Positions 16,485 to 25,778 of a stretch of 64,000 bases of DNA are shown here, piece after piece; position 1 is the first letter of the stretch, and every line of letters begins with the position of its first letter. The position numbers and the translations under genes were made by a program. A model generated the notes under the pieces. It did no database searches, was not told where the DNA came from, and worked only from the letters and a program-made list of their open reading frames with translations. The stretch covers positions 496,001-560,000 of the forward strand of contig BQJK01000001.1 in the NCBI GenBank assembly GCA_021604665.1. Direction: 5' to 3'. Origin of the DNA: Rhodomicrobium sp. Its GTDB lineage: Bacteria; Pseudomonadota; Alphaproteobacteria; Rhizobiales; HXMU1428-3.

Positions 16485-18902
16485 ATGTCATTTGATGATT
16501 GCGTTATGAAGGCCGTTGCGTCCGGTGAGATAGATGAGGAAACAGCAGGCAGCGCCCTTGAATGGTACCAACGTTATAAAAAGAAATATGATGCTACAGG
16601 TGAGCCAGATGCTGGCATGAGGGCTGCAACAGAAGCGGCTGAAAAATCTACACTTGAAGCCAAGAAGAGAGCGCAGCAGAAATATCTTAAATTTAAAACA
16701 TCAAAGCAGCTTTTTGAGCAAATAAGAGACTACCGCACACCAGGCAAGGGCAGGCAAAAGCCTCATGAAGCCGGTTACGCTGTTCTTGACAGCACGGGGC
16801 TTTCTGGTGTGCCAGGCGTCAAACAAATTCACGAAGAATATAATAAGCGTGCGCATTCTATGCTTGCGGGTTTTATGGGAGAGCAGCGTAAGAATATAAT
16901 TGGTAATTCACGTGATGAAGTTCAGTTGCAAAATGTTGTTAGGGAGATTTTTGGCGAGGACACTGGCGATGCTGCTGCTAAAGCGCACGCCAAGGCCTGG
17001 AATGAAACCGCTGAATGGCTGCGAGCCGAGTTTAACCGAGGTGGCGGCGATATAGCATTCCGCAAAGATTGGGGCTTGCCACAGATGCATGACTGGCAAG
17101 CTTTGAGTAATGCCTACTTCCCTACATGGCGTGAATTTACATATGATCTGCTTGATGTCGCTAAAATGTCAGAACAGTATGGAATGACACCAGCTGAGAT
17201 ATTTGAAAGCCTTAAATCAGTCTTTGATAATATTTCGTCCAATGGCACAAAGCAGATAGACTTTGATGCCATGGGATTTAAAAAATCCACAGCAAACACC
17301 CGTATGGATTCTCGTTTCCTGGTATTCAAAGATGCCGATAGCTGGATGAAGTATCAAGACAAGTTCGGTAATGGCGACCCTTACTCAGTTATGATGAGCC
17401 ATATTGACCTTATGGCACGTGATATAGCCATGATGAAAAAGTTAGGACCCAATCCGCGAAGTGGGCTTGATCTAGTTAAGCAAACGGTCAAAAAATACGA
17501 AACTGAATTAGGTGGTCGCAATAATTATGATGAGCCATTGCAGGATATTTTTGATGTTTTGACAGGTGAGGCAAACATGCCTGTTATTTCAAAGCTTGCA
17601 AAAACTGGCGCTAATGTTCGGCAAACCTTAACAGCGGCACAGCTTGGCTCTGCTGTTGTCTCAGCGGTTACTGACCCATTTTGGATGTCAATGACATCAT
17701 CCTTTAACGGCATGAAATCAGCCAAGGTTATCGGACGTGTAATGAAATCATTGAACACGGCTGATCACGAACAGTTTTTGAGGCTGGGGTTGAGCGCTGA
17801 AAGCTGGGCTGATGCCGCAGCCGACCTTGCCAGGTATCACAATGAAGCTGTTTCATCGCCATTCTTTCAGAAACTATCAAGCGGTGTTTTGCGGGCCTCT
17901 GGCCTTAATTATTGGACTGATTTATGGAGATGGTCATTTGAGAGGGAGATGCTTGGGTTCATCACTGATAACACTAAGCACCCATTCAACAAAATTGATA
18001 CAAAGTTACAAAAGGCGCTTAAGAGATATGGTATATCGGCTGATGAGTGGGATATAATAAGAGCAACCCCCCAGTATGAAATTGGAGAGGGCGTTAAATA
18101 TTTGCGCACGCAAGATATAGCCAGGCGGAAAGATTTGTCAGGACAACAGGCCGATGACCTCAGCCTCAAGTTAGCCGGGTTTATATCGAATGAAACAAAC
18201 TTTGCAATCCCGACAGGATCTCTGCGCGGAAAAAGAATGCTTGGCGCATTAGGCAAGCCAGGAACGCCTTGGGGTGAGATTATGCGTTCTGGTATGATGT
18301 ATAAAAACTTTCCACTAACAATCATAATGACGCATCTTCGCCGTTCTTTTGATGAGATGGCGCAGGGACGGGCAGGCTATCTGACAACTGTTCTGGTAGG
18401 TACAACTGTTATGGGTGGCTTAGCCCTTCAGTTAAAGGCTCTTAAAGATGGTAAGAATCCTGATGATACGTCTTCAGCAGACTTCTGGACGCGGGCCTTT
18501 TTGCAGGGCGGCGGCCTTGGCATATATGGTGATTTTATTATACAGGATCACAACAGATACGGTGGCGGGCCGCAGGAAACAATTGCAGGTCCAGCGGTTG
18601 GGGCTGGCCATGATGCGGCTCGTATTGCTCAATATTTACTTTTTGAGACGGGGAAGGATGGGGAGTATGAGGACGGGGAGCAGGCCAGAAATATGTTCAA
18701 GGCGCTTGAGAGAGCATCTAATTATGTTCCAGGTCGGTCTATATGGTATCTCTCTGCCGCCTATAAAAGGGCCTTCCAGGACAATTTAAAGGCTATGGGA
18801 AACAAGAACCCACGCCGCAAACTCAAGCGCATCGTCAAGGATAGACGTAAGCGCAACAACTCAGATTACTGGTGGCAACCAGGAGACGCCACACCGTTCT
18901 AA
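16485..18902 (+). CDS. Large phage internal core/DNA ejection protein (putative)
   Basis: ATG at 16485 after TAG; ~805 aa, follows gp16-like gene and precedes terminator. Confidence 0.55.
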   Translation: MSFDDCVMKAVASGEIDEETAGSALEWYQRYKKKYDATGEPDAGMRAATEAAEKSTLEAKKRAQQKYLKFKTSKQLFEQIRDYRTPGKGRQKPHEAGYAVLDSTGLSGVPGVKQIHEEYNKRAHSMLAGFMGEQRKNIIGNSRDEVQLQNVVREIFGEDTGDAAAKAHAKAWNETAEWLRAEFNRGGGDIAFRKDWGLPQMHDWQALSNAYFPTWREFTYDLLDVAKMSEQYGMTPAEIFESLKSVFDNISSNGTKQIDFDAMGFKKSTANTRMDSRFLVFKDADSWMKYQDKFGNGDPYSVMMSHIDLMARDIAMMKKLGPNPRSGLDLVKQTVKKYETELGGRNNYDEPLQDIFDVLTGEANMPVISKLAKTGANVRQTLTAAQLGSAVVSAVTDPFWMSMTSSFNGMKSAKVIGRVMKSLNTADHEQFLRLGLSAESWADAAADLARYHNEAVSSPFFQKLSSGVLRASGLNYWTDLWRWSFEREMLGFITDNTKHPFNKIDTKLQKALKRYGISADEWDIIRATPQYEIGEGVKYLRTQDIARRKDLSGQQADDLSLKLAGFISNETNFAIPTGSLRGKRMLGALGKPGTPWGEIMRSGMMYKNFPLTIIMTHLRRSFDEMAQGRAGYLTTVLVGTTVMGGLALQLKALKDGKNPDDTSSADFWTRAFLQGGGLGIYGDFIIQDHNRYGGGPQETIAGPAVGAGHDAARIAQYLLFETGKDGEYEDGEQARNMFKALERASNYVPGRSIWYLSAAYKRAFQDNLKAMGNKNPRRKLKRIVKDRRKRNNSDYWWQPGDATPF

Positions 18903-18904
18903 CC

Positions 18905-18929
18905 AACCCGCTTTAAAGCGGGTTTTTTT
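18905..18929 (+). terminator. Rho-independent terminator
   Basis: AACCCGCTTTAAAGCGGGTT followed by T tract. Confidence 0.88.
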
Positions 18930-18942
18930 ATGGGAAAACCTC

Positions 18943-20313
18943 ATGACAGTTTCAGCAACATCATATGCGCCAATGCTTTACAACGGTAACGGTGCAACAA
19001 CAGAATTTGCAGTTACATTTACTTTTACAGATAGCACTGACCTTGTCGTCACTCACATAGATGCCAGTGACACGGAGACTATTTGGGCAGAGAGCACGAA
19101 TTACACTGTTACAGGCGGCGATGGCTCAACAGGCACAGTAACAGTCTCGACGTCTCCAACAGACTACACCCCGGCAAGTGGTGAGCAATTACGTATTGAA
19201 AGGTCTACGCCAAATAGTCAGCCTGAAGACTTTGACTTTGATAATCAGGTGACTGAAGACAGCGTACAGGCTGCTATTGACAGACTAGCACGCGTTAACC
19301 AGGAACTGACATATAACAATGATAGGCGCCCAGCTCTTTCAAAAGCTGCCTTCGCAAGTTTTGGTGGGGCCATAGAATTCCCGGCACCTTCAGCTGGCTC
19401 GGTAATTAGCTGGAATGCAGGGGGAACCGCACTTGTTAATGTCGCTCAGGTAGATCTTGACGGCGTTGCTATTTCAAACCTGACTACTACAGCAAGCCTA
19501 GAAAATAGTGATTTATTCCCACTATATGATGACAGCGCTGGTAATAATGCGGCCATTACGCGGGGCAATCTTGTTACGTCGGTTCTTGGGTCTGACCTTG
19601 AGGCCATTAAAGGACTTACCAGCGCGGCCAACAAACTGCCTTATTATACAGGCAGCGGCACAGCTGCACTGGCAGACCTGACAGCAGCAGGCAGATCGTT
19701 ACTGGATGATGCAGACGCAGGCGCACAAAGAACAACGCTTGGCGTTACCTCAACAACTGACATTGCCAGTACTGACAATGCCAAAGGAGCCAGCCTCATT
19801 GGTGTTGAGGATGTTAACGGTTGGTTCTCAGGTACAGATCAAGAGACAGTTAATAACCAGCTTTACAGGCCTGTTCTTCACCTCCTAGATCAAAAATCAC
19901 TAGGCACACACGGCGGTACGTTCACTGCCGGAGCGGACCAGACAAGGGCGTTAGGGATAGAGGTACGGAATGAAATTCCTGGGGCTAGCTCTGGCTCAAA
20001 TCAGGTGACACTGCCTGCTGGCACATACTCGGTAGAGGGGTTTGCAACTGCGTATCAGGTCAATGCTCACAGAGCATTTTTATACAATGTCACTGATGCT
20101 GCTGAGGAGTTGGCAGGGTCTGCCGCATATACGCACACGGGATCGGCCACATCTACCAAATCTTTTATTGACGGATACATCACAATAGCCTCAGAAAAGG
20201 TTTTTGAATTACGTCACAGATGCGCAGCTACTCAAGCCACTTATGGCATGGGTACGAGGTCGCAGTTTGGCACAGAAATATATGCAAATCTAAAATTCAC
20301 AAAGGTGTCATAA
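18943..20313 (+). CDS. Tail fiber protein (T7 tail-fiber N-terminus-like; beta-sandwich C-terminus)
   Basis: YNGNGATTEFAVTFTF..., ERSTPNSQPEDFDF......SVQAAIDRLARVNQEL is a phage fiber N-terminal module; C-terminus GTFTAGADQTRALG...LPAGTYSVEGFATAYQVNAHRAFLYNVTDA. Confidence 0.85.
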   Translation: MTVSATSYAPMLYNGNGATTEFAVTFTFTDSTDLVVTHIDASDTETIWAESTNYTVTGGDGSTGTVTVSTSPTDYTPASGEQLRIERSTPNSQPEDFDFDNQVTEDSVQAAIDRLARVNQELTYNNDRRPALSKAAFASFGGAIEFPAPSAGSVISWNAGGTALVNVAQVDLDGVAISNLTTTASLENSDLFPLYDDSAGNNAAITRGNLVTSVLGSDLEAIKGLTSAANKLPYYTGSGTAALADLTAAGRSLLDDADAGAQRTTLGVTSTTDIASTDNAKGASLIGVEDVNGWFSGTDQETVNNQLYRPVLHLLDQKSLGTHGGTFTAGADQTRALGIEVRNEIPGASSGSNQVTLPAGTYSVEGFATAYQVNAHRAFLYNVTDAAEELAGSAAYTHTGSATSTKSFIDGYITIASEKVFELRHRCAATQATYGMGTRSQFGTEIYANLKFTKVS

Positions 20314-20822
20314 TGAAACGAATTATCATTAAAAATAGCATTGTTGATTTAGTGAAACTCAACATAACCGATATATCCGACCAACCAAATTCTGTTGTGG
20401 TTGATGATACTGTCGATGTATTTGGCGGCTGGATATACAACGAGGATGATGTAACGTTTTCAGCGCCGCCTGACCCAATACCGACAAAGGATATGCTCAA
20501 GGTTTATGCTGCCAATAAGCGGTGGGAGATTGAGGTAGGTGGAATATCGTTTGGCGGTAACACTGTTACGACTGATGATAGATCAAAATTACTGATCGAA
20601 GGGGCACCCGAAACAATAAACCCCGGCGAAAGCACAAACGTTAAAACAGCAACAGGGTGGGTTACTCTAGATCAGGCAACATTGTTGCTGCTGCGTGAGG
20701 CAGTTAGATCACATGTCCAGAATTGCTTTAATGCTGAAAAATCCGTGTCAGATAAAATTGACGCCGAAACCATCACAACTTACGCGGAAATTGATGCAGA
20801 GGTATGGCCCGCGAATGACTAA
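20313..20822 (+). CDS. DUF4376-type phage protein
   Basis: ATG overlaps TAA of fiber gene; YAANKRWEIEVGGISFGGNTVTTDDRSKLLIEGA. Confidence 0.75.
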   Translation: MKRIIIKNSIVDLVKLNITDISDQPNSVVVDDTVDVFGGWIYNEDDVTFSAPPDPIPTKDMLKVYAANKRWEIEVGGISFGGNTVTTDDRSKLLIEGAPETINPGESTNVKTATGWVTLDQATLLLLREAVRSHVQNCFNAEKSVSDKIDAETITTYAEIDAEVWPAND

Positions 20823-20852
20823 TGTTTAAATATAGACCGATTGGCCAACCGA

Positions 20853-20876
20853 CCCCGCTTAGAGCGGGTTTTTTTA
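20853..20876 (+). terminator. Rho-independent terminator
   Basis: CCCGCTTAGAGCGGG followed by TTTTTTT. Confidence 0.87.
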
Positions 20877-20894
20877 TGCCTGAAGGGGGAATGA

Positions 20895-21785
20895 ATGGAC
20901 CTGGATAGAAAGATATTCTTTGATGAGATCCGTGGTAGTGTTTTCAAAGGTTCTCTCAGTGAGAAACAGGTGGAGGGCTTGGATATTCTTCTCAACATTT
21001 GGGAGGATGATTTCAGCTCATACCCGGATGAGTTTTTAGCTTATTGCCTGGGCACGACTTACCATGAAACAGCCAGAACCATGCAGCCCATTCGTGAGTA
21101 TGGCAGAGGCAGAGGCCGGAAATATGGCAGGCCTGACCCTAAAACGGGTCAAACCTATTACGGCCGGGGCTTTGTGCAACTCACATGGCTATTTAATTAC
21201 GCGAGGGCGGGGCGCAAGCTCTCCATGGACCTGATCAGCAAGCCTGACAAGGTTATGATTCCAGAGGTTGCCGCCACCATTCTTTATAGAGGCTGTATTG
21301 AGGGCTGGTTCACAACTAAAAAGCTGTCCGATTACATCACAGAGACAAGCTGCAATTACCGCCAAGCAAGGCGCATTGTAAACGGCATGGATAAAGCCAC
21401 ACTAATTGCAGGCTATGCAAAGAAATTTGCCAAAGCCATCGAGGCGGCACGGCATGAGCCTGTTATCACAGCTAAAAAGCTTGAGAAGGCGGGTTCACGG
21501 ACGGCCAAGGCGGTTAGAAAGAATAATGACACAGGAGGAGCTATTGTCGGGATCGGTGTCGCGGGTGGGGCAGCAGAGGCCCTCAGAAAGCTTAAGGACG
21601 TCACAGAGGGCGCGAGCTCTTGGCGCACGGTTCTTGATAGCCTTGTTGATACTCTCAGCTGGCTTAGTTCTTTCTGGTATTTGGGCGTGGCTGCTGCTGG
21701 TGGAGTTCTTCTCTGGAATAATCGCCGGATTATCCGGGCGCGGATTGAAGATGAAATGAAAATAGGGAGACTTTCTGATGATTAG
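20895..21785 (+). CDS. Endolysin (GH19/chitinase-like) with C-terminal hydrophobic segments
   Basis: LAYCLGTTYHETARTMQPIREYGRGRGRKYGRPDPKTGQTYYGRGFVQLTWLFNY; C-terminal WYLGVAAAGGVLLW. Confidence 0.85.
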   Translation: MDLDRKIFFDEIRGSVFKGSLSEKQVEGLDILLNIWEDDFSSYPDEFLAYCLGTTYHETARTMQPIREYGRGRGRKYGRPDPKTGQTYYGRGFVQLTWLFNYARAGRKLSMDLISKPDKVMIPEVAATILYRGCIEGWFTTKKLSDYITETSCNYRQARRIVNGMDKATLIAGYAKKFAKAIEAARHEPVITAKKLEKAGSRTAKAVRKNNDTGGAIVGIGVAGGAAEALRKLKDVTEGASSWRTVLDSLVDTLSWLSSFWYLGVAAAGGVLLWNNRRIIRARIEDEMKIGRLSDD

Positions 21786-22110
21786 CTGGTTAGCAGGCCC
21801 CCTTGGGTTAGCCCTCAGATATCCTTTAATCACCGGCCTTTTATTGGTGTCCCTGACAGGTATGTCATGGAGCTACTTAAAGGGTCGTGAGCATGTAGCG
21901 CAGCGCCACCAGCAAGAGATGCGCGAAGCCATCACCAAAGACACCCAAGAAAACAAAGAGCTCCAGCGCGCCGCTGAGGCCGATCAAGAGCTACATGAAA
22001 AAGAGGTCAAAGAGGCCACTGTAAAACAGGAGAAAGACATTGCAGATATTGAAACCCTTAAGCCTCACCAGTGCCTTGATGTTAAGCTTAGGGATATCGG
22101 GCTGCGCTAG
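21778..22110 (+). CDS. Inner-membrane spanin (Rz-like)
   Basis: N-terminal TM then charged coiled coil; overlaps endolysin stop and Rz1-like ORF. Confidence 0.7.
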   Translation: MISWLAGPLGLALRYPLITGLLLVSLTGMSWSYLKGREHVAQRHQQEMREAITKDTQENKELQRAAEADQELHEKEVKEATVKQEKDIADIETLKPHQCLDVKLRDIGLR

Positions 22111-22312
22111 TCCTAAAGCTGATTATCTCTCAGTGCCAGCGGCGCCGGGCTATCTTAAAAAATCCCCCAAAGCCAAGCCAAAATGCAAGCGTGTTACTGT
22201 CCGTGATTTGGCCGTGTGTGAGCGCAAAAAAGATGCGCATATAGATTACCTGACATCTAAAAGTCGCGCTCAGTCCCGCTATATCAAGCGGCTAGAGAGG
22301 GTTAAAAAATGA
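22040..22312 (+). CDS. Outer-membrane spanin lipoprotein (Rz1-like), out-of-frame overlap with Rz
   Basis: Signal peptide with lipobox LGIS-GC; Pro-containing short protein; TTG start. Confidence 0.7.
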   Translation: MQILKPLSLTSALMLSLGISGCASPKADYLSVPAAPGYLKKSPKAKPKCKRVTVRDLAVCERKKDAHIDYLTSKSRAQSRYIKRLERVKK

Positions 22313-22725
22313 CTGGTGAAAAAATTGAGATTAACAACGGGCGCGGCATTGACGCATCAAGACTTCATGTTTCCGGCTACACGGCTATTGGTTTAATGGG
22401 CTCATTGTTTGTTGCGGCTTTTGTCTTGGCCTCACTTATACGTGATACAGACAACAGAATAACAACGCTATCGAAAAATACTGATAATCAAATTATACAG
22501 GTTTCGCGGCAAATTGCTGATCTGGTGGTTGCTGTTGATAAAATAAGCGCAAACACGCAGGACAGATTTAAAAAGAGAGATGCAGCTTGGGCTTGTGCTA
22601 TGGCCGCTCTTGCAAATCCAGGGTTTGTTTGTGTTAACCCGCTTGCATCCCCACCGCCGCATCTATATGTGGGGCTTGGCCAGAAAGACGCAGCTGCATG
22701 GCGGGCGACGATAGAGAGGGAGTGA
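22309..22725 (+). CDS. Single-TM phage protein in lysis cassette (holin or antiholin candidate)
   Basis: 138 aa, one TM (IGLMGSLFVAAFVLASLI) and coiled-coil; ATGA overlap with Rz1. Confidence 0.45.
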   Translation: MTGEKIEINNGRGIDASRLHVSGYTAIGLMGSLFVAAFVLASLIRDTDNRITTLSKNTDNQIIQVSRQIADLVVAVDKISANTQDRFKKRDAAWACAMAALANPGFVCVNPLASPPPHLYVGLGQKDAAAWRATIERE

Positions 22726-23021
22726 GTTTAAATTTCTGCTGAATGAGCGTTTTGTGACTTAAAAGCAAATCAGATAGCACTGTTGTTTAAAGATTTAGAG
22801 TGAAGGGAAAGGGGTAACGAACGAAAAACGCTATTTATGTTACTTAAGCAAATATAATGAACACTGGTGAACCATATCGCTCATCCCTCTTCCTCTCTCT
22901 TCTCTCCTTCTGTTTAAGTACGAGGTACGTTAACTCGCGAAAAACATAAGCGCTAAAATCACTCGCATGAGCTTTATATAGTATCAAGAAGGTGTTTTAA
23001 GGGTGTTTGAGCGATTAATAG

Positions 23022-23071
23022 TCTCGTTTACACCGAGAGGGTCGGCAGTTCGAGCCTGTCATCGCCCACCA
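23022..23071 (+). other. 3' half of tRNA-Val(TAC): prophage attachment site (att)
   Basis: TCTCG-TTTACAC-CGAGA anticodon arm, GGCAG-TTCGAGC-CTGTC T-arm, ATCGCCC-A-CCA; no D-arm or 5' acceptor GGGCGAT upstream. Confidence 0.85.
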
Positions 23072-23085
23072 TCTATATGGTCAAT

Positions 23086-23128
23086 AAATTCAGCCTGTTA
23101 GCAATAGCTAGCGGGCTGAATTTTGTTT
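23086..23128 (+). terminator. tRNA transcription terminator / bidirectional hairpin
   Basis: AAATTCAGCC...GGCTGAATTTT then GTTT, directly after tRNA-Val 3' end. Confidence 0.7.
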
Positions 23129-23791
23129 CGTCCATAATTTCAAATGCGTTTCAATGCTAGCGCCGGGGCGGCGGCAATAATCTAGCGTTTTCAGGATAGA
23201 GTCATTTCTAGTCCCCATTATCATATATTTCCCAATAAAACGCTTCTGAACGTGCCAGCGTTGCACCTGGCTGTAATGTTGTTTCATATAATCCAGAACA
23301 TTGCTTTTATTGTGCTCGGCAAGCTTGATCACCGCTCTGCAACTGGCATCAGCCTCCAACAGAAACCTACGTGTAAATAAGCTACTAAAGCCAAGAGAGC
23401 AGCCCGCTTTATTGTGACAGACCGCAAGCTTAGACCGGGGTTCACCTCTGAATTGCTCATGATGCGCACATTCATGCGCCGTCACAAACATCCGCATTTC
23501 TCTCAAACGGGGCTGTAGTAAATACTCACTTATATAGATGACCTGTTCAGAGGGGCGGTAGTAAGCCCGCGCCAGTAACATGTCGATGACATTTTGAAGG
23601 ACCGGATCCTGACTTGTATCGACATTTTGTAGATTGGCAGGGGGAGGGGGAAATTTTTTAAAAACAATTTTAGCGCTGCACCAGGGCAATTCAGATGCTT
23701 TGAGAGTGTGGCAAAAGGGGAGGGCAAAGACAAAAGGCAAAGCCAATAAGATAGCTTTTATCTTCGAAGAAGATGTCCCTAAAATATCCAT
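23108..23791 (-). CDS. Secreted zinc metallopeptidase-like protein
   Basis: Signal peptide; FVTAHECAHHEQF (HExxH) and downstream LEADASCRA. Confidence 0.6.
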   Translation of the reverse strand: MDILGTSSSKIKAILLALPFVFALPFCHTLKASELPWCSAKIVFKKFPPPPANLQNVDTSQDPVLQNVIDMLLARAYYRPSEQVIYISEYLLQPRLREMRMFVTAHECAHHEQFRGEPRSKLAVCHNKAGCSLGFSSLFTRRFLLEADASCRAVIKLAEHNKSNVLDYMKQHYSQVQRWHVQKRFIGKYMIMGTRNDSILKTLDYCRRPGASIETHLKLWTKQNSAR

Positions 23792-24107
23792 TGTCTGTCT
23801 GCTGCCTCATATCGTGATTACAAAGGCGTCTTAAATTTAAGCAGTAACTCCGCGAGCCATTATTCCCTACGGCAGCCATAAAACAGCCGCCGCCCATACT
23901 AAGATATGTTGAATAGAGTAACATCTTTTTTGCATTTTCTGAATATTGCAGTTCTCGCTACCTAAATGATTGATCCAAAAACATTATAAAGCAGGCTATG
24001 CAGCCCTGCCTTGCTGGGGTTTCAACACAGGCACCAACTTATCCCCGCCCCCAAAAGCGCCTCCTATAGTGACAAACAACAAAGCGTCACTAAATGAAGG
24101 CCATAAA

Positions 24108-25427
24108 ATGAGCGAACAAACCCCAAAACTCTCCCTCCCCTACATCATGGCGGCTCAGGCCCAAAAACATGTGACCCATAACGAAGCCATAAGGGCACTG
24201 GATGCCTTAACACAACTCACCATCGTCGATAGAGACCTCACAAGCCCGCCCATAAGCCCGGCAGAAGGGGCATGCTACATCATCGCCGCCACAGCAACCT
24301 GTGCCTGGGCCAGCAAAGAAACAGAGATTGCGGCCTATCAGGATGGGGCCTGGGCTTACTACCCGCCGATAGAAGGCTGGACAGCCTGGCTACAAGATGA
24401 AGACGAGCTGGTTGTTTATGATGGCAGCGCCTGGCAAAGCCCCGGCCCCAAAAGCTTAAACCCCGCCACCGGGGCTATGCTTGGCGTGAACGCGACCGCT
24501 GACGCGACCAATCGCTTATCAGTGAACTCAGAAGCGGTGCTCTTGAATAGAGAAGTGGATGACATAACCCTGACCTTAAACAAAGAGAGCGGATCAGATG
24601 ATGCGTCCCTAACTTTAAAAACCGCCTTTTCTACCCGCGCCCTTTTGGGTCTTTTGGGAAATGATGACCTGACCTTAAAAGTCTCACCCGATGGCACAGT
24701 GTTCCATACAGGCCTAACAGTTGATAAAGACACCGGTAATGTCGCCATAGGCACCAGCTCTGATGTGAATAATAAATTACTTGTTTCAGGGCAAAACAAC
24801 TTGTTCACCAATGCAGGCCCCCTAAACATCGTCATGAACAAAGGCGCGAGCGGTGATGATCTCTCATTCACCCTGCAATCAAATTTTTCTGCCCGTGCTC
24901 TCATCGGCCTTTTGGGCAATGATGATCTAACCGTTAAAGTCACGCCTGATGGCTCAACTTATCACGACGCCATCGTGATAGATAAAGACAATGGCGCTGT
25001 CTCACATCCCAAAAGCTCAAAATTCTCAGCCTATGTTAATTTCGATCGCTATATCCCGGCAGATAGTTGGAGCTTAATTGACAATAACAACGCCCGTCAC
25101 AACAATCAGGGTGACTGGGGTGCCGGCATCTTCACCGCCCCCACAGAGGGATACTATCTTTTTGGCGCCGGATATCGCTTTAAAGCTAATGGCTCCGTCC
25201 CCTCAGATATCAGAGTCGGGCTAAGCATAAACGCTGCGACACCAACTGCCGATAGAACGTCCACAAGCGGAGACGCCACAATAGTAACCCTGCAATCATC
25301 AGTACAAGTCACAGCTCTATTGCACCTCTCGGCAGCAGATACAGTGCGGGCAATGGCCTATATGACAACGAATGATGGCTATGTTGAAGCAGATAGCAAC
25401 GTCTTCTGGGGATGCCGCCTGCCGTAA
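24108..25427 (+). CDS. DUF2793 protein with duplicated central module and C1q-like C-terminus
   Basis: LSLPYIMAAQAQKHVTHNEAIRALDALTQLTIVDRDLTSPP is the DUF2793 signature; ATG at 24108 preferred over 23970. Confidence 0.8.
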   Translation: MSEQTPKLSLPYIMAAQAQKHVTHNEAIRALDALTQLTIVDRDLTSPPISPAEGACYIIAATATCAWASKETEIAAYQDGAWAYYPPIEGWTAWLQDEDELVVYDGSAWQSPGPKSLNPATGAMLGVNATADATNRLSVNSEAVLLNREVDDITLTLNKESGSDDASLTLKTAFSTRALLGLLGNDDLTLKVSPDGTVFHTGLTVDKDTGNVAIGTSSDVNNKLLVSGQNNLFTNAGPLNIVMNKGASGDDLSFTLQSNFSARALIGLLGNDDLTVKVTPDGSTYHDAIVIDKDNGAVSHPKSSKFSAYVNFDRYIPADSWSLIDNNNARHNNQGDWGAGIFTAPTEGYYLFGAGYRFKANGSVPSDIRVGLSINAATPTADRTSTSGDATIVTLQSSVQVTALLHLSAADTVRAMAYMTTNDGYVEADSNVFWGCRLP

Positions 25428-25701
25428 CAGTTTAGGAGGCAAGAGTTAGCCAGGCCGCGGTGCAAAAAACAGTAGGTGCTGAATAACCATTCACCTGGAA
25501 AATTAATTGCAAATATTCACAGTCTGGCCGACAAAATATCTTGACGAACTTATGACAGCCAGCTACAAACGGCTCTTCTCAAGGCCGGTATGTGACAGCA
25601 CTGGCCACTCCGACAATTCGGGTAATCGCGAAGCTCTTAAATCTTTAAATAGATATAGAGTGACAGCAAAACGCCTGTTAAAATTAGTCGGTTCATTTTG
25701 G

Positions 25702-25778
25702 GGGGGTGTAGCTCAGTTGGTTAGAGCGCTGGCCTGTCACGCCAGAGGCCGCGGGTTCGAGTCCCGTCACTCCCGCCA
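25702..25778 (+). tRNA. tRNA-Asp (GTC)
   Basis: GGGGGTG acceptor pairs with CACTCCC; GCTGGCCTGTCACGCCAG anticodon arm GTC; T-arm GCGGGTTCGAGTCCCGT; encoded CCA. Confidence 0.96.

Noticed and set aside
18943-20822. Possible diversity-generating retroelement near the tail fiber (phage resembles BPP-1 in some genes)
   Set aside because: No reverse transcriptase ORF and no template/variable repeat pair recognised by eye in the window
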